Shown here: one piece after another, positions 46,829 through 55,669 of the stretch
How the letters are laid out: each line of letters begins with the position of its first letter
Numbering within the stretch: the first letter of the stretch is position 1
From: Chloroflexota bacterium
GTDB lineage: Bacteria > Chloroflexota > UBA11872 > UBA12225
Direction: 5' to 3'
Assembly: GCA_030447525.1 (NCBI GenBank)
Contig: JAUJOR010000011.1
Span: 1 to 64,000, forward strand
DNA: 64,000 nucleotides
The notes under the pieces: generated by a model
The model's database searches: none
Seen by the model: only the letters and a program-made list of their open reading frames with translations
What the model was told of the DNA's origin: nothing
Program-made: the position numbers and the translations under genes

Positions 46829-48778
46829 CTATGAGGGGCTCGCTGGGGGGAGCGTCTCGTCGCCGCCGGCGGTGCCGTAGGGCCGGGCTCGCTCGTCCGC
46901 CGCTGCGGACTCGTGCCGGGAGGCCACCGCGGCCCCGATGCCGGTCACCTCCCAGCCCAGCACGCCCGCGACGAGGATGGTCGCCGCGGCCGTGAGGGCC
47001 CAGGGGCGGGCCACGAGCCGGGGCATCAGGACGAGGCTACGCTCTGGGACGAGGGTGAGCAGTGGCGTAAGGCTGGCGGGCGCTGCCGGCGCCGGCCGGT
47101 TCTCATGCCGGTGGAGCGCCACCGCGGCCACGATGGCCACCAGGTACGTCGCGCCGTACAGGAGGGTCAGGGCGTAGGCCCCGACGGTCTGGCTCGAATG
47201 GCCTACCAGCAGGGCCGCGCCGATCTCGGTGCCGGCGATCAGCAGGGTCGGGGCGAGGGCGGCCAGGGGCAATGGCCTGACCCCGGCGGCCCCCTTGGGC
47301 GTGACCTTGAAGGCGAACTCTTGCTTGAGCACCGAGTCGACCACCGCGTAGCCGACGCCCATGAACACCCAGGGCCACTTCAGGAGGTGGTACAGGCCCG
47401 CCTCCCAGCTGAGCAACGGCGCGTCGGCCGGGCGGAACCAGCCCTGCCGGCGGATCCAGGCGGCCATGGCGGTCGAGGCGGCCAGGAGGATAGTGGAGTG
47501 GACGAAGAACTCCAGCAGATCGACGTTCGCCCATGGGGTGCCGGTGACGAGGGTGACGATGGGGAGGGCGTACCCCAGCAGCATGGACGCGGCCAGGCCG
47601 ATGTACCAGAGCTGGCAGAAGGCGAACTGGAGCTTGACCCGCGACGCCAGGCCCCGCCAGTGGCGCGGCGTCACCGAGAGAAGGACGTTCACCAGGCTGC
47701 GGCTCCACTGGAACTCCTGGGTCAGGAAGTCCGCCAGGCTGGCCGGGCCGTCGCCGTGGGCGATGGCCTCCAGGGCGAACCCGCCCCGCCAGCCGCCGGC
47801 GTTGAGCAGCAGCGTGGTGGAGTGGTCCTCCGCCAGCTCCGGGCCCAGGCCGCCGACGGCGCGCAGGGCGCGGGTGCGCACGGCGTAGTGGCTGCCGATG
47901 CACATGGGCGCCCCGATGCCGGCATACCCTGCCTGCAGCGCCCCGTGGATGCCGGCCTCGGCGTGCAGCCGGGCCCGCGCCGCCCAGGACACTTTGGCGT
48001 TGCTGTCGCAGATGCTGGGGGCGGCGACGTAGCCGATGCCGTGGTCGGCGAAGGGCCGGATCATCTCCGTCAGGTAGCCCCGCTCCGGGACGTGGTCGGC
48101 GTCCAGCTGGGCGACGAAGTCATAGGCGTCGTAGCCCACCCGGTCGTAGAAGTAGCTCAGGTTGCCTTCCTTGCAGCGAGTCCGCCGGGGCCACTTGGCG
48201 TTGTGGTAGCCGGGCACGCCCTTGCGGCAGGAGAGCTGCACCCCGTGGGCGGCGCACCACCGACGCGTCTCCCCGTCGGGGTCTTCGTCCGCCAGCCAGA
48301 CGTCGTAAGGGCGGGGGAAGTCCTGGCCCAGCATGGCCTCGAGGGTGCGCTGGACGACCGGCCACGGCTCGGATGGTGCCTTGGTGACGACCATGGCGAC
48401 GCGCCCCTCCGGCAGGGGGCAGGCGGGGTTCGGCCGGCGCATCCGGCCGACGAAGAACAGGTACCACCCGGTCTGGATGACCAGGAGCCACACCACCACG
48501 GCGCTGTTGACGGCCATGCCGAGCACAGACACGACGTGCTGCCCCTGGAACCACCACAGCAGAAAGGACACCGTGGCCGCGAGCCACACCCCCGCCAGGG
48601 CCGCGAACTGGCGTCGTTGTGCGGGGCTCATCACGGCGATGGTGAAGGGCGGGGGCGTCGCTGCCTCCGGCTCCGTCCGGGGGGCGGGCAGCCGGGCCGT
48701 GGCCCATCCCGGGAACGGCGTCCGGCGGTCAGGGGTGGTGCCCGCATTGGACCATGCAGCGGCGGCGGTAGAGGCCAT
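46829..48778 (-). CDS. Cellulose-synthase-like family 2 glycosyltransferase
   Basis: A 649-residue membrane protein. Two N-terminal helices precede a cytosolic GT-A domain with the processive pattern: 'VWLADEDPDGE', 'AQLDADHVPE' (DxD metal site), 'ELAEDHSTTLL' (catalytic Asp) and 'QEFQWSRSLVNVLL' in the QxxRW position (here QFQWSR). About six C-terminal helices follow. It would polymerise sugar residues and thread them across the membrane. No PilZ domain is seen. Two GH26-like hydrolases lie beside it. Confidence 0.85.
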   Translation of the reverse strand: MASTAAAAWSNAGTTPDRRTPFPGWATARLPAPRTEPEAATPPPFTIAVMSPAQRRQFAALAGVWLAATVSFLLWWFQGQHVVSVLGMAVNSAVVVWLLVIQTGWYLFFVGRMRRPNPACPLPEGRVAMVVTKAPSEPWPVVQRTLEAMLGQDFPRPYDVWLADEDPDGETRRWCAAHGVQLSCRKGVPGYHNAKWPRRTRCKEGNLSYFYDRVGYDAYDFVAQLDADHVPERGYLTEMIRPFADHGIGYVAAPSICDSNAKVSWAARARLHAEAGIHGALQAGYAGIGAPMCIGSHYAVRTRALRAVGGLGPELAEDHSTTLLLNAGGWRGGFALEAIAHGDGPASLADFLTQEFQWSRSLVNVLLSVTPRHWRGLASRVKLQFAFCQLWYIGLAASMLLGYALPIVTLVTGTPWANVDLLEFFVHSTILLAASTAMAAWIRRQGWFRPADAPLLSWEAGLYHLLKWPWVFMGVGYAVVDSVLKQEFAFKVTPKGAAGVRPLPLAALAPTLLIAGTEIGAALLVGHSSQTVGAYALTLLYGATYLVAIVAAVALHRHENRPAPAAPASLTPLLTLVPERSLVLMPRLVARPWALTAAATILVAGVLGWEVTGIGAAVASRHESAAADERARPYGTAGGDETLPPASPS

Positions 48779-49264
48779 GTGGTTCTCCGGCTGAGGGGCT
48801 GAGGCGACGGCCTGGGAGGCTGCGGACGTCGCCGTGGTGTCGGTGGATCGGACCCGTCCCGTTTGCTAGGAAGGGCTCGCTGCTCAGAGACTCCTCAACC
48901 GGGATTGAGAAATGGTTGCGCGGCCCCTCTCGCTCGGTGGAGACCCGACCGACGGCTCAACCACCGGTGCGACCCCTGTGCTGTGGATCCCCGGGATGAC
49001 GCGCGACCGATCCCTGCGGCTCCGGTGCCCCCGGCGGGCACGTCCGGGCGCTGGAGGAAGGCTCGACCGGGATGAACAACACCCCACCACAAGGAGGAGA
49101 CCCAACTGCGCTCCGGCGAGCTCCAAAGGAGGGGGTACTTCAGGGAAGCGCTCGGGCAGGGGAACGCCGACGTCGCCGTCGTTCGCGTGTACGCTTTGGG
49201 AAGACGGCCACCGGGCCGGGCGGGGCGCCGGCGGAGCGGTGGGGCAGGTGCAGGAGGACAGGCC
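48779..49264. other. Intergenic region between GT2 gene and lipoprotein gene
   Basis: About 490 bp with no convincing gene. It ends with CAGGAGGA, the ribosome binding site of the lipoprotein. Confidence 0.35.
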
Positions 49265-49864
49265 ATGACTCAGGGACAGGGGGCGCGCCCGCGGGGCGGC
49301 CGGGCGGCGGGGATACTGGTGCTGGTGACCGCCCTGGTGGCCGGCTGCGGCAGCGGTCCGGCCACCGAAGGGAGCCGGCCCTACGCCGGGCTGGAGGGGC
49401 GGCCAATCAAGGCGATGGCCCCCGAGCGCATCGAGGAGCTCCTCGCCGGGCGGGGGGCGGGCTACGCCCTGGCCGCCGAGCTGAACCGCTACCCCGGCCC
49501 CCGGCACGTCCTGGAGCTACGGGCCGCGCTGGAGCTACGCCCGGACCAGGAGCAGCAGGTGCGCGCCGTCTTCGCCGCCATGGAGCAGGAGGCGCAGCGC
49601 CATGGCCGGGAGCTGGTGGCGCTGGAGACGGAGCTGGACCGGGCCTTCGGCAGTGGGGCCGTCACGCCGGCCGAGCTCGCCCGGCTCACCGCCGAGATCG
49701 CCGCCGTCGAGGGGCGTCTGCGGCACGCCCACCTGGCGGCGCACCTCGACACCAAGGCGGCGCTGACCCCGGAGCAGGTGACGCGCTACGACCGGCTGCG
49801 GGGCTACGCCGGCGCCGGGGCCCCCGCGCCAGGGCCCCACGGGGCGGCTGGCCACGGGCGCTGA
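49265..49864 (+). CDS. Small lipoprotein with Spy/LTXXQ-like helical domain
   Basis: A 199-residue protein with a lipobox ('LVTALVAGCGSGP'). The mature part is helical with 'GYALAAELNRYPGPRHVLEL', 'LELRPDQEQQVRAVFAAMEQ' and 'AALTPEQVTRYDRLRGY', the last two resembling LTxxQ motifs of the Spy/CpxP and heavy-metal sensor group. It may be a periplasmic or cell-surface chaperone. ATG 49265 has CAGGAGGA upstream. It ends just before the toxin-antitoxin genes. Confidence 0.7.
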   Translation: MTQGQGARPRGGRAAGILVLVTALVAGCGSGPATEGSRPYAGLEGRPIKAMAPERIEELLAGRGAGYALAAELNRYPGPRHVLELRAALELRPDQEQQVRAVFAAMEQEAQRHGRELVALETELDRAFGSGAVTPAELARLTAEIAAVEGRLRHAHLAAHLDTKAALTPEQVTRYDRLRGYAGAGAPAPGPHGAAGHGR

Positions 49865-49945
49865 TCCCTCCGGCACTGATCACCGCCTACCGCCTACCCC
49901 AGTTTCCTTGACCATCCCTAATTTGTATATACAGGAGGCGGGACC

Positions 49946-50167
49946 ATGGTGACGGCGACGGTGCGGCGGGTGGGGAACAGCCTGGTGGTGACGCTACCCA
50001 AGGATGAGGCGGAGCGCGTCGGCGTCGCCGAGGGCGACCTGGTGAGCGTCGAGGTGCGCCGGCTGGAGGTGCGGCCCGTCCTGCCGGACGACGTCGCCGG
50101 GGCATTGCGCGAGGAGTTAGCACGCCCGGACACGCGCGAGGCCCTGCGCTTGCTGGCAGATCGCTGA
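49946..50167 (+). CDS. AbrB/MazE-type antitoxin
   Basis: A 73-residue protein. 'VRRVGNSLVVTLPKDEAERV' and 'GVAEGDLVSVEV' form the swapped-hairpin AbrB DNA-binding fold. The C-terminal tail should neutralise the toxin, and the dimer probably represses its own operon. AGGAGG lies upstream. The toxin gene starts 1 bp after the stop codon. Confidence 0.87.
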   Translation: MVTATVRRVGNSLVVTLPKDEAERVGVAEGDLVSVEVRRLEVRPVLPDDVAGALREELARPDTREALRLLADR

Positions 50168-50168
50168 C

Positions 50169-50576
50169 GTGGCGGACGAAGGCGGGGAGACGCGCTACCT
50201 CAGCGCCGCCGATGTGGTGGCCATCCACAACAACGTCATGGAGTCTCTGGGATGGGCGCCGACGCCGCTACGTGACGCGGGTGGCCTGGAGGACGCGGTG
50301 TATCGGTGCCAGCAGGCGGCCCACTACGAGGGGCTGGACCTGTGGGCGCAGGCGGCCATCCTGGCCGTAGGGGTGGCCGAGGCCCAGGCGTTCGGCGACG
50401 GCAACAAGCGCACGGGCCTGGCGGCGGCGCTGATCTTCCTGCGCCTCAACGGCCGCCCTTTCCAGGGCGACCGGCTCCTGTTGGCCGAGCACCTGGTGGC
50501 CAGCGGCGCCGCCGGCGGCCGGGACGCCAAGGCGAGCCTGACGACCGACCTGGCGGCGTTCCTCCGAGGGGCGTGA
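50169..50576 (+). CDS. Doc/Fic-family toxin, with altered catalytic motif
   Basis: A 135-residue Fic-fold protein of the death-on-curing type. 'LSAADVVAIHNNVM' and 'GGLEDAVYRCQQAAHYEG' are typical Doc segments. The active-site loop reads 'AQAFGDGNKRTGLAA'. In Doc and Fic proteins it begins with His (HxFxDGNKR), the essential catalytic residue, whereas here it is Gln. Doc toxins phosphorylate EF-Tu. Loss of the His would reduce or abolish that, unless another residue serves. The rest of the fold is intact. The GTG start follows the antitoxin stop by 1 bp. Confidence 0.83.
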   Translation: MADEGGETRYLSAADVVAIHNNVMESLGWAPTPLRDAGGLEDAVYRCQQAAHYEGLDLWAQAAILAVGVAEAQAFGDGNKRTGLAAALIFLRLNGRPFQGDRLLLAEHLVASGAAGGRDAKASLTTDLAAFLRGA

Positions 50577-50835
50577 GCTCACGCGCGCCGCTCCGCCGCA
50601 ACCTCCCCGTCCGACGGGACGGCAGTGAACATTCGACTCACCGACAGCTCGTGCCTCGGCCACGCCCTCCCCTGAAGCCCTGGTCGTCGCTCCGTCCGCT
50701 GCCGGTGGCGCAACCCCACCTGTAGGGCAGGATAGGGCAGCTGGGCGTTGTAGGACGCCAGCTACGCGTCCAGGGGCAGCGATACGCCCCCGTCCTCCCC
50801 AGCGAGCCACGCCCCCAACTAGCATCCCGGAGCAC

Positions 50836-51612
50836 ATGCGCCGTAGTATACTGAGCGGGATTACGATCGGCGTGCTGCCGGTAGGGGCGCATGGGGCAGG
50901 GGCGAATCGGGCGGCTGCTGAAGACGTGTCGCTCCCGGCGCGGGCGTACGCCGAGCTGCGGGCGCGCATCCTGGACCTCCGCCTGCTCCCGGGGCAGCTG
51001 CTGGTGGAGCCGGAGCTGGCCGTGGCTCTGGGGATGAGCCGCACGCCGGTGCGGGAAGCGCTGGTCCGTCTGCGGTACGAGGGACTGGTGACTACCGTGC
51101 CCCGGCGCGGGTTCGTCGTCTCGGTGCCCACCGTCGAGGCGATGCGCGAGGTCTACGAGATCATCGCCGGCGTCGAGAGCCAGGCGATCAAGCTCGCCGC
51201 CGTCCGCGCGGACGAGGGCACTTTCGACGAGCTCGAGGCGGCCATTGCGGAGCAGGAGACGGCGCTGGAGCGTGGCGACGTCGCCCGCTGGAGCCAGGCC
51301 GACCGGCGCTTCCACGAGCTGCTGCGCGAGTCCGCCGGCAACGCCCGGCTGCTGGAGCTGATGCGCCAGTTCGACGGCCAGCTGCATCGCGTTCGCATAG
51401 CCACCATCCACTTGCGGGCGCCGGCGCAGCTGGCGCAGTCCACCCAAGACCACCGCGAGCTCCTGGCGGCGCTGCGCGTGCGAGACGGGCCGGCTGCCCG
51501 GCGCATCCAGGAAGGGCACCGCGAGCGCGCCGATGCGGAGATGATTGCAGCCATCCGCAACTACTCCGGCCACGTGCTGCAGGTGCTCTCGCTCTCGGAC
51601 GCCGGCGGCTGA
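50836..51612 (+). CDS. GntR-family transcriptional regulator (FadR/FCD type)
   Basis: A 258-residue protein. The N-terminal winged helix reads 'AYAELRARILDLRLLPGQ', 'LAVALGMSRTPVREALVRL' and 'VPRRGFVV'; the C-terminal FCD domain has metal-ligand-type 'RRFHELLRESAGN' and 'DHRELLAALRVRD'. Such regulators bind sugar acids or their products and control adjacent catabolic genes. It lies upstream of an SDR and hydrolase cluster, 48 bp from the SDR start. The ATG has GGAG before it. Confidence 0.9.
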   Translation: MRRSILSGITIGVLPVGAHGAGANRAAAEDVSLPARAYAELRARILDLRLLPGQLLVEPELAVALGMSRTPVREALVRLRYEGLVTTVPRRGFVVSVPTVEAMREVYEIIAGVESQAIKLAAVRADEGTFDELEAAIAEQETALERGDVARWSQADRRFHELLRESAGNARLLELMRQFDGQLHRVRIATIHLRAPAQLAQSTQDHRELLAALRVRDGPAARRIQEGHRERADAEMIAAIRNYSGHVLQVLSLSDAGG

Positions 51613-51660
51613 TCGGGCGGGCGTAAACGGGACCAGCGATAGAGCGGGAGGACGAGAGAC

Positions 51661-52452
51661 GTGCTGACAAGGGACGCCCTGGCGGGCAAGGTGGCGGTGG
51701 TCACGGGGGCCAGCGCCGGGATAGGGGCGGGGATTTGCGACTCCCTCGGCCAGGCGGGCGCCGACGTGCTGGTCGGCTACAACAGCAGCGCGGAGAGCGC
51801 TGAAGGCGTGGCCGCGCGGCTGCGGGAGCACGGCGTGCGGGCGGTCACCCAGCGCTGCGACGTGCGCGACTACGACCAGGTGCAGGGGCTTTTCGATGCC
51901 GCCGTGCGCCAGCTCGGGAGGGTGGACATCCTGGTCAACAACTCGGGAATCACCGAGCCGGCGCCGCTGCTGGAGATGACGCCGCAGGAGTGGGACCGGA
52001 CGCTGGACATCAACTTGCGTGGCGCCTTCTTCTGCACCCAACGCGCGGCCAGGGAGATGGTCGGCCAGGGCGGGGGCGGGAAGATCGTCAACCTGTCCTC
52101 CGTGCACAGCTTCGCGGCCACGCCGCGCTACGCGCACTACGAGGCGAGCAAGGGGGGCATCAACATGCTGACCAAGGCGTGCGCTATGGAGTTGGCGCCG
52201 TACGACATCCAGGTCAACGCCGTTGCCCCGGGGGCTATCGAGGTGGCCCGCTTTCACGACATTCCCAGGTACGACCGTGAGGCATGGGGGCCGCGCGTCC
52301 CCGCCGGCCGCATCGGGCTCCCCGGCGACGTCGGGCCGCTGGTGGCCTTTCTCTGTACCGAGGGCGCGAGCTACATCACCGGCCAGGTCATCTGGGTCGA
52401 CGGCGGACTGACGACCAAGCTGGCGACGCCCCGCCCCACGCCCGGGGCGTAG
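51661..52452 (+). CDS. Short-chain dehydrogenase/reductase
   Basis: A 263-residue SDR of the glucose 1-dehydrogenase-like group. '[11 protein letters not shown]' binds the cofactor, 'NNSG' follows, the catalytic Ser is in 'NLSSVHS' and Tyr/Lys in 'HYEASKGG'. The C-terminal '[13 protein letters not shown]' is typical. The GTG start is preceded by GGGAGGACGAGAG. Located between the GntR regulator and a sugar hydrolase, it likely oxidises a sugar or sugar alcohol in the pathway. Confidence 0.92.
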   Translation: MLTRDALAGKVAVVTGASAGIGAGICDSLGQAGADVLVGYNSSAESAEGVAARLREHGVRAVTQRCDVRDYDQVQGLFDAAVRQLGRVDILVNNSGITEPAPLLEMTPQEWDRTLDINLRGAFFCTQRAAREMVGQGGGGKIVNLSSVHSFAATPRYAHYEASKGGINMLTKACAMELAPYDIQVNAVAPGAIEVARFHDIPRYDREAWGPRVPAGRIGLPGDVGPLVAFLCTEGASYITGQVIWVDGGLTTKLATPRPTPGA

Positions 52453-52578
52453 AGCCTACGCCCGCATATACGGGCGTATACGCCTGGGGGGCAGGGAAAT
52501 CGTGGCCGGCGTGCAGACGATCCGCGACCTGCCACGGCCACAGACCGGCGGCGCGCGGCAAGGGAGCGAGAGACAGGA

Positions 52579-52680
52579 ATGATTACAAGACGAGCCGTAA
52601 CCCTGGCGGGAGCAGCAACCGCCCCGGCGCTCCTTGCGGCTTGCGCCGGCGGCGGCGGCAGCAGGCCGGACGCTAACTAC
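52579..52680 (+). pseudogene. Orphan Tat/lipoprotein signal peptide
   Basis: From ATG 52579 the frame encodes 'MITRRAVTLAGAATAPALL' then AAC, a twin-arginine lipoprotein leader followed by a glycine-rich start of a mature protein. The frame then meets no recognisable domain; the hydrolase gene at 52709 is in a different frame. GAGAGACAGG precedes the ATG. It could be the remains of a lost binding-protein gene or the displaced leader of the hydrolase. Confidence 0.45.
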
Positions 52681-52708
52681 CTACGTACTTACCGGCGAAG
52701 GAACCACG

Positions 52709-53755
52709 ATGGCAAGGAAAACACACGTCGCCATCCAAGGCGAGGACTTCTTGATCAACGGCGAGCCCACCTACAAAGGGCGCCAGTGGCAGGGCACGCG
52801 CATCGAAGGCCTGCTCTACAACACCCGCATGGTGTGCGCCACCTTTGACGACATGAACCCGGACACCCGCACCCGGTGGGCCTACCCGGACAGCGGGGAA
52901 TGGGACCCAGAGCGCAACACGGATGAATTCATCGCCCGGCTTCCCGAGTACAAGCAGCACGGCGTGCTCTCGGTCACGCTCTGCTTCCAGTACGGCGCCC
53001 CCGGACGGTACGTGAAGCAGCAGCCGTGGCACAGCACCGCCTTCACCGCGTACGGCGACCTGCGCCCCGACCACCTGGCACGTATGAAGCGGGCGCTGGA
53101 CGCCATCGATGCCCTGGGGATGGTCGCCGGGATGGGCTACTTCTACTTCGGCCAGGACGGGCACATCCTGGGCGAGGACGCGGTGCGCCGGGCGGTGGAC
53201 AACGCCACCGGCTGGCTGCTCGACCAGGGCTACACCAACATCCTGGTGGACGTGGCGAACGAGTGCGACGTGCCCCGGTACCAGCATGACGTCATGAAGC
53301 CACCCCGCGTGCACGAGCTGCTCCGCCAGGTCAAGGAGACCACCCGAGACGGGCGTCGTCTGCTGGTGGGGACCAGCTTCACCCCCGGCTCGGCCCCCAC
53401 GGAGGCCGTCGTCGCGGAGTCGGACGTCGTCATGCTGCACGGCAACGGCTGCCGCTTCCCCGGCCAGCTCACCGGCGTGATCCACCGCGCCCGCGCCGTC
53501 CCCTCGTACACGCCCAAGCCCCTCCTGATCAACGAGGACGATAAATTCGCCTTCGACCGCCCGGACAGCAACCTGCTCCAGGCGACGCGGCTGCGCGTCT
53601 CCTGGGGCTACTACGACAACGGGCCGGGCACGCTCGGCTCGCTGACCCCCAGCAACTACCACGATGGCTTCCAGAACCCACCTATCAACTGGGCCATCAA
53701 CACCGACCTCAAGCGCGCCTTCTTCGGCCAGGTCAAGGAGATCACCGGGTGCTGA
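52709..53755 (+). CDS. Putative glycoside-hydrolase-fold protein
   Basis: A 348-residue protein with a TIM-barrel hydrolase style: 'DFLINGEPTYKGRQWQG' at the N-terminus (as in beta-galactosidase/cellulase-like families), then 'GVLSVTLCFQYGAP', 'VAGMGYFYFGQDG', 'ILVDVANECDV' (acid/base Glu candidate after Asn, 'NE') and 'KPLLINEDDKFAF' (nucleophile Glu candidate). This fits GH5-like clan A geometry, though the family cannot be fixed. There is no signal peptide in frame. The ATG at 52709 follows GCGAAGGA. It overlaps the next gene by 7 bp. Confidence 0.75.
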   Translation: MARKTHVAIQGEDFLINGEPTYKGRQWQGTRIEGLLYNTRMVCATFDDMNPDTRTRWAYPDSGEWDPERNTDEFIARLPEYKQHGVLSVTLCFQYGAPGRYVKQQPWHSTAFTAYGDLRPDHLARMKRALDAIDALGMVAGMGYFYFGQDGHILGEDAVRRAVDNATGWLLDQGYTNILVDVANECDVPRYQHDVMKPPRVHELLRQVKETTRDGRRLLVGTSFTPGSAPTEAVVAESDVVMLHGNGCRFPGQLTGVIHRARAVPSYTPKPLLINEDDKFAFDRPDSNLLQATRLRVSWGYYDNGPGTLGSLTPSNYHDGFQNPPINWAINTDLKRAFFGQVKEITGC

Positions 53756-54804
53756 CGCCCACGTCCACGCCGGCTGTCGCCGATGGTGGTGGGGGCCGCG
53801 CGGAGAGGCCCAAGGTAGTGGTGATTCCCCATCTGGGGACGTTCGGCGAGGTGGGGGAGCGGGAGATCCTGGAGCGCGCCGGCTGCGACGTCGTCGTCCT
53901 CCCGTCGCGAGATGAGGAAGCGGCCATTGCGGCTGCACGCGAAGCGGACGGGATCATTGCCCCGCCGCACCTCAGCCGGCGCTTCATCGAGTCGCTGGAG
54001 CGCTGCAGGGTGATCGCCTGCAGCTCCATGGGCATGGACGGCATCCACGGCATTGACCTGGCGACGGAGAAGGGGATCGTCTTGTGCCATGTGCCGGACG
54101 TCTTCGCCGACGAGGTGGCGATCCACACCCTCGCCCTCTGGCTGGCGGCTGTGCGCTGGATCGTCCCCACCGCCCGGTGGGTGGCTGAGGGCAACTGGGG
54201 CCGGCCCCAGGCCCCTCGCCCCGGCGGATTCGTCCATCGCATCACCGGCGAAACGGCGGGGATCATCGGCCTCGGCAACGTCGGCCGCCGTGTCGCCGCG
54301 CGGGTGGGGGGATTTGACGTCCGCCTCCTTGCCCACGACCCCTACGCCCCGCGGGACGTCTTCGAAAAAGCCGGCGCCCGCCCGGCGGCGCTGGCGCAGC
54401 TGCTCCAGGACAGCGACTTCGTCTTCCTGACGGCGCCTCTCACCGTGCAGACGAGGCACATGCTCGGGGGCCCCGCGTTCGGCCTGATGAAGCGCGAGGC
54501 AATCCTGGTGAACACGTCCCGCGGGGAACTGGTGGACGAGACCGCATTGATCGAGGCGCTACGGACTGGCCGCATCCTGGGCGCCGCCTTGGACGTGACG
54601 GAGCAGGAGCCCGTAGATGCAGATAGCCAGCTCCTGAAACTCCCAAACGTGATCATCACCCCGCACATGGCCTCGCTCAGCGAGCCGGCAGCCATCGAGC
54701 GCCGCCTGCGTCCGGCCCAAGAGGTGGCTGCCGTGCTCACCGGGCATCGGCCTCGCGCCGTGTGGAATCCCGCCTCGCTCCCGCGTCCCACGATCACCAT
54801 GTAG
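53749..54804 (+). CDS. D-2-hydroxyacid dehydrogenase (third copy)
   Basis: A 351-residue NAD-dependent dehydrogenase. The substrate half runs to about residue 125; the glycine motif is 'IIGLGNVGRRVAARVGG'. Catalytic Arg lies in 'NTSRGELVDE', Glu in 'AALDVTEQEPVD' and His in 'ITPHMASLSE'. GTG 53749 overlaps the end of the hydrolase gene, so the two are translationally coupled. It is likely part of the GntR-controlled sugar-acid pathway together with the SDR. Confidence 0.9.
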   Translation: MLTPTSTPAVADGGGGRAERPKVVVIPHLGTFGEVGEREILERAGCDVVVLPSRDEEAAIAAAREADGIIAPPHLSRRFIESLERCRVIACSSMGMDGIHGIDLATEKGIVLCHVPDVFADEVAIHTLALWLAAVRWIVPTARWVAEGNWGRPQAPRPGGFVHRITGETAGIIGLGNVGRRVAARVGGFDVRLLAHDPYAPRDVFEKAGARPAALAQLLQDSDFVFLTAPLTVQTRHMLGGPAFGLMKREAILVNTSRGELVDETALIEALRTGRILGAALDVTEQEPVDADSQLLKLPNVIITPHMASLSEPAAIERRLRPAQEVAAVLTGHRPRAVWNPASLPRPTITM

Positions 54805-54992
54805 CGCCACGGAGACGACCTACTCTGTCGTCTGGAAGCCTACCGGGCGCACGCGAAGCAACTGTATATTGGTGTTAAGGGGCTGCCGTCGGGCGTCAGG
54901 TGCGCCGGAGCCACCCACGCGCCGCCACGCGTCGAATCGGCCGCGATCCGTCAGTGCAGGGAACCGGAACGCCACGCCTGGTAACTCCCGGC

Positions 54993-55364
54993 TCAAGTGG
55001 TCGGTTCGGCCGCCCGCGATCCACTGACCGGCTCAGCGCTCGACGTCCGGCCTCCGGCGCTGGGCATCCCGGAGTGCAAGCGGGCGCGGGGGCCGGCGCC
55101 GCCCGGCGGCAGCAGGTCGGCGCCGGTCAGTTCCAGCTCCGGGAACGCCAGGGGAGCCACCCGCTCGCCCCGCCGGTGGATCTGCCGGTGCTGGTAGCCG
55201 CCCGGGCCGGGGTCGCGACAGACCTCCAGCACCGCCTCCGACAGGTTCACCACCCACAGCTCCTGGATGCCGGCCTCCAGCATGCGATAATAGTCCGCCA
55301 CCGTGAAGCGGTGGGACGCCGGCGGGGACACGGCTGCGGTTGTGGTCGGCGTTGCAGTCCCCAT
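54993..55364 (-). pseudogene. Uma2-family endonuclease with a large internal deletion
   Basis: A 123-residue reading. The N-terminus 'HRFTVADYYRMLEAG' is the usual Uma2 start, but the next residues 'IQELWVVNLSEAVLEV' and 'RRGERVAPLAFPELEL' belong to the C-terminal end of the family. About 100 residues, including the PD-(D/E)xK catalytic core, are missing. The joint falls at 'AGI', a tripeptide that occurs in both regions of intact Uma2 proteins, consistent with deletion between short direct repeats. Uma2 genes are numerous in Chloroflexota and cyanobacteria, of unknown role. Confidence 0.75.
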
Positions 55365-55387
55365 CGCACGTCTGGCTCCTTCCTGCT

Positions 55388-55501
55388 CTAGGGTACGCCG
55401 CCCGGGCTGCCGGCGGCAGTGGGCTCCGGGAAGCCGTAAGTCACGCCGCCCGCCTCATCCAGGAATTTCAGCCGCGGAATACCCACCTCGTCTACCAGCA
55501 T
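55388..55501 (-). pseudogene. Short coding-like fragment, unassigned
   Basis: The minus strand encodes 37 codons ('LVDEVGIPRLKFLDEAGGV', 'TYGFPEP') with codon use like real genes here. Upstream the frame closes near 55590. It may be the 3' end of a lost gene next to the Uma2 remnant. No family is recognised. Confidence 0.25.
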
Positions 55502-55669
55502 CGGCGCACTGGTCGAGTCGTTGTGGGTACGAGTATCCCCGCCTGGACTGGCCGGGCGTAGAAACACCGGGCCAATCCCCTATCCGGACGACGCTGGGCG
55601 CGTCGTCCGCCCGAGGCGGTGACGTGCCCAGCGTCGTCGTGCGGACGCTGCCTCGGGAAGCTCGCTGCC

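Noticed and set aside
46913..48802. 629-residue plus-strand frame
   Set aside because: It is antisense to the GT2 gene, which has catalytic motifs and membrane helices.
50638..52257. 539-residue minus-strand frame
   Set aside because: It is antisense to the GntR and SDR genes, both of which carry complete family motifs.
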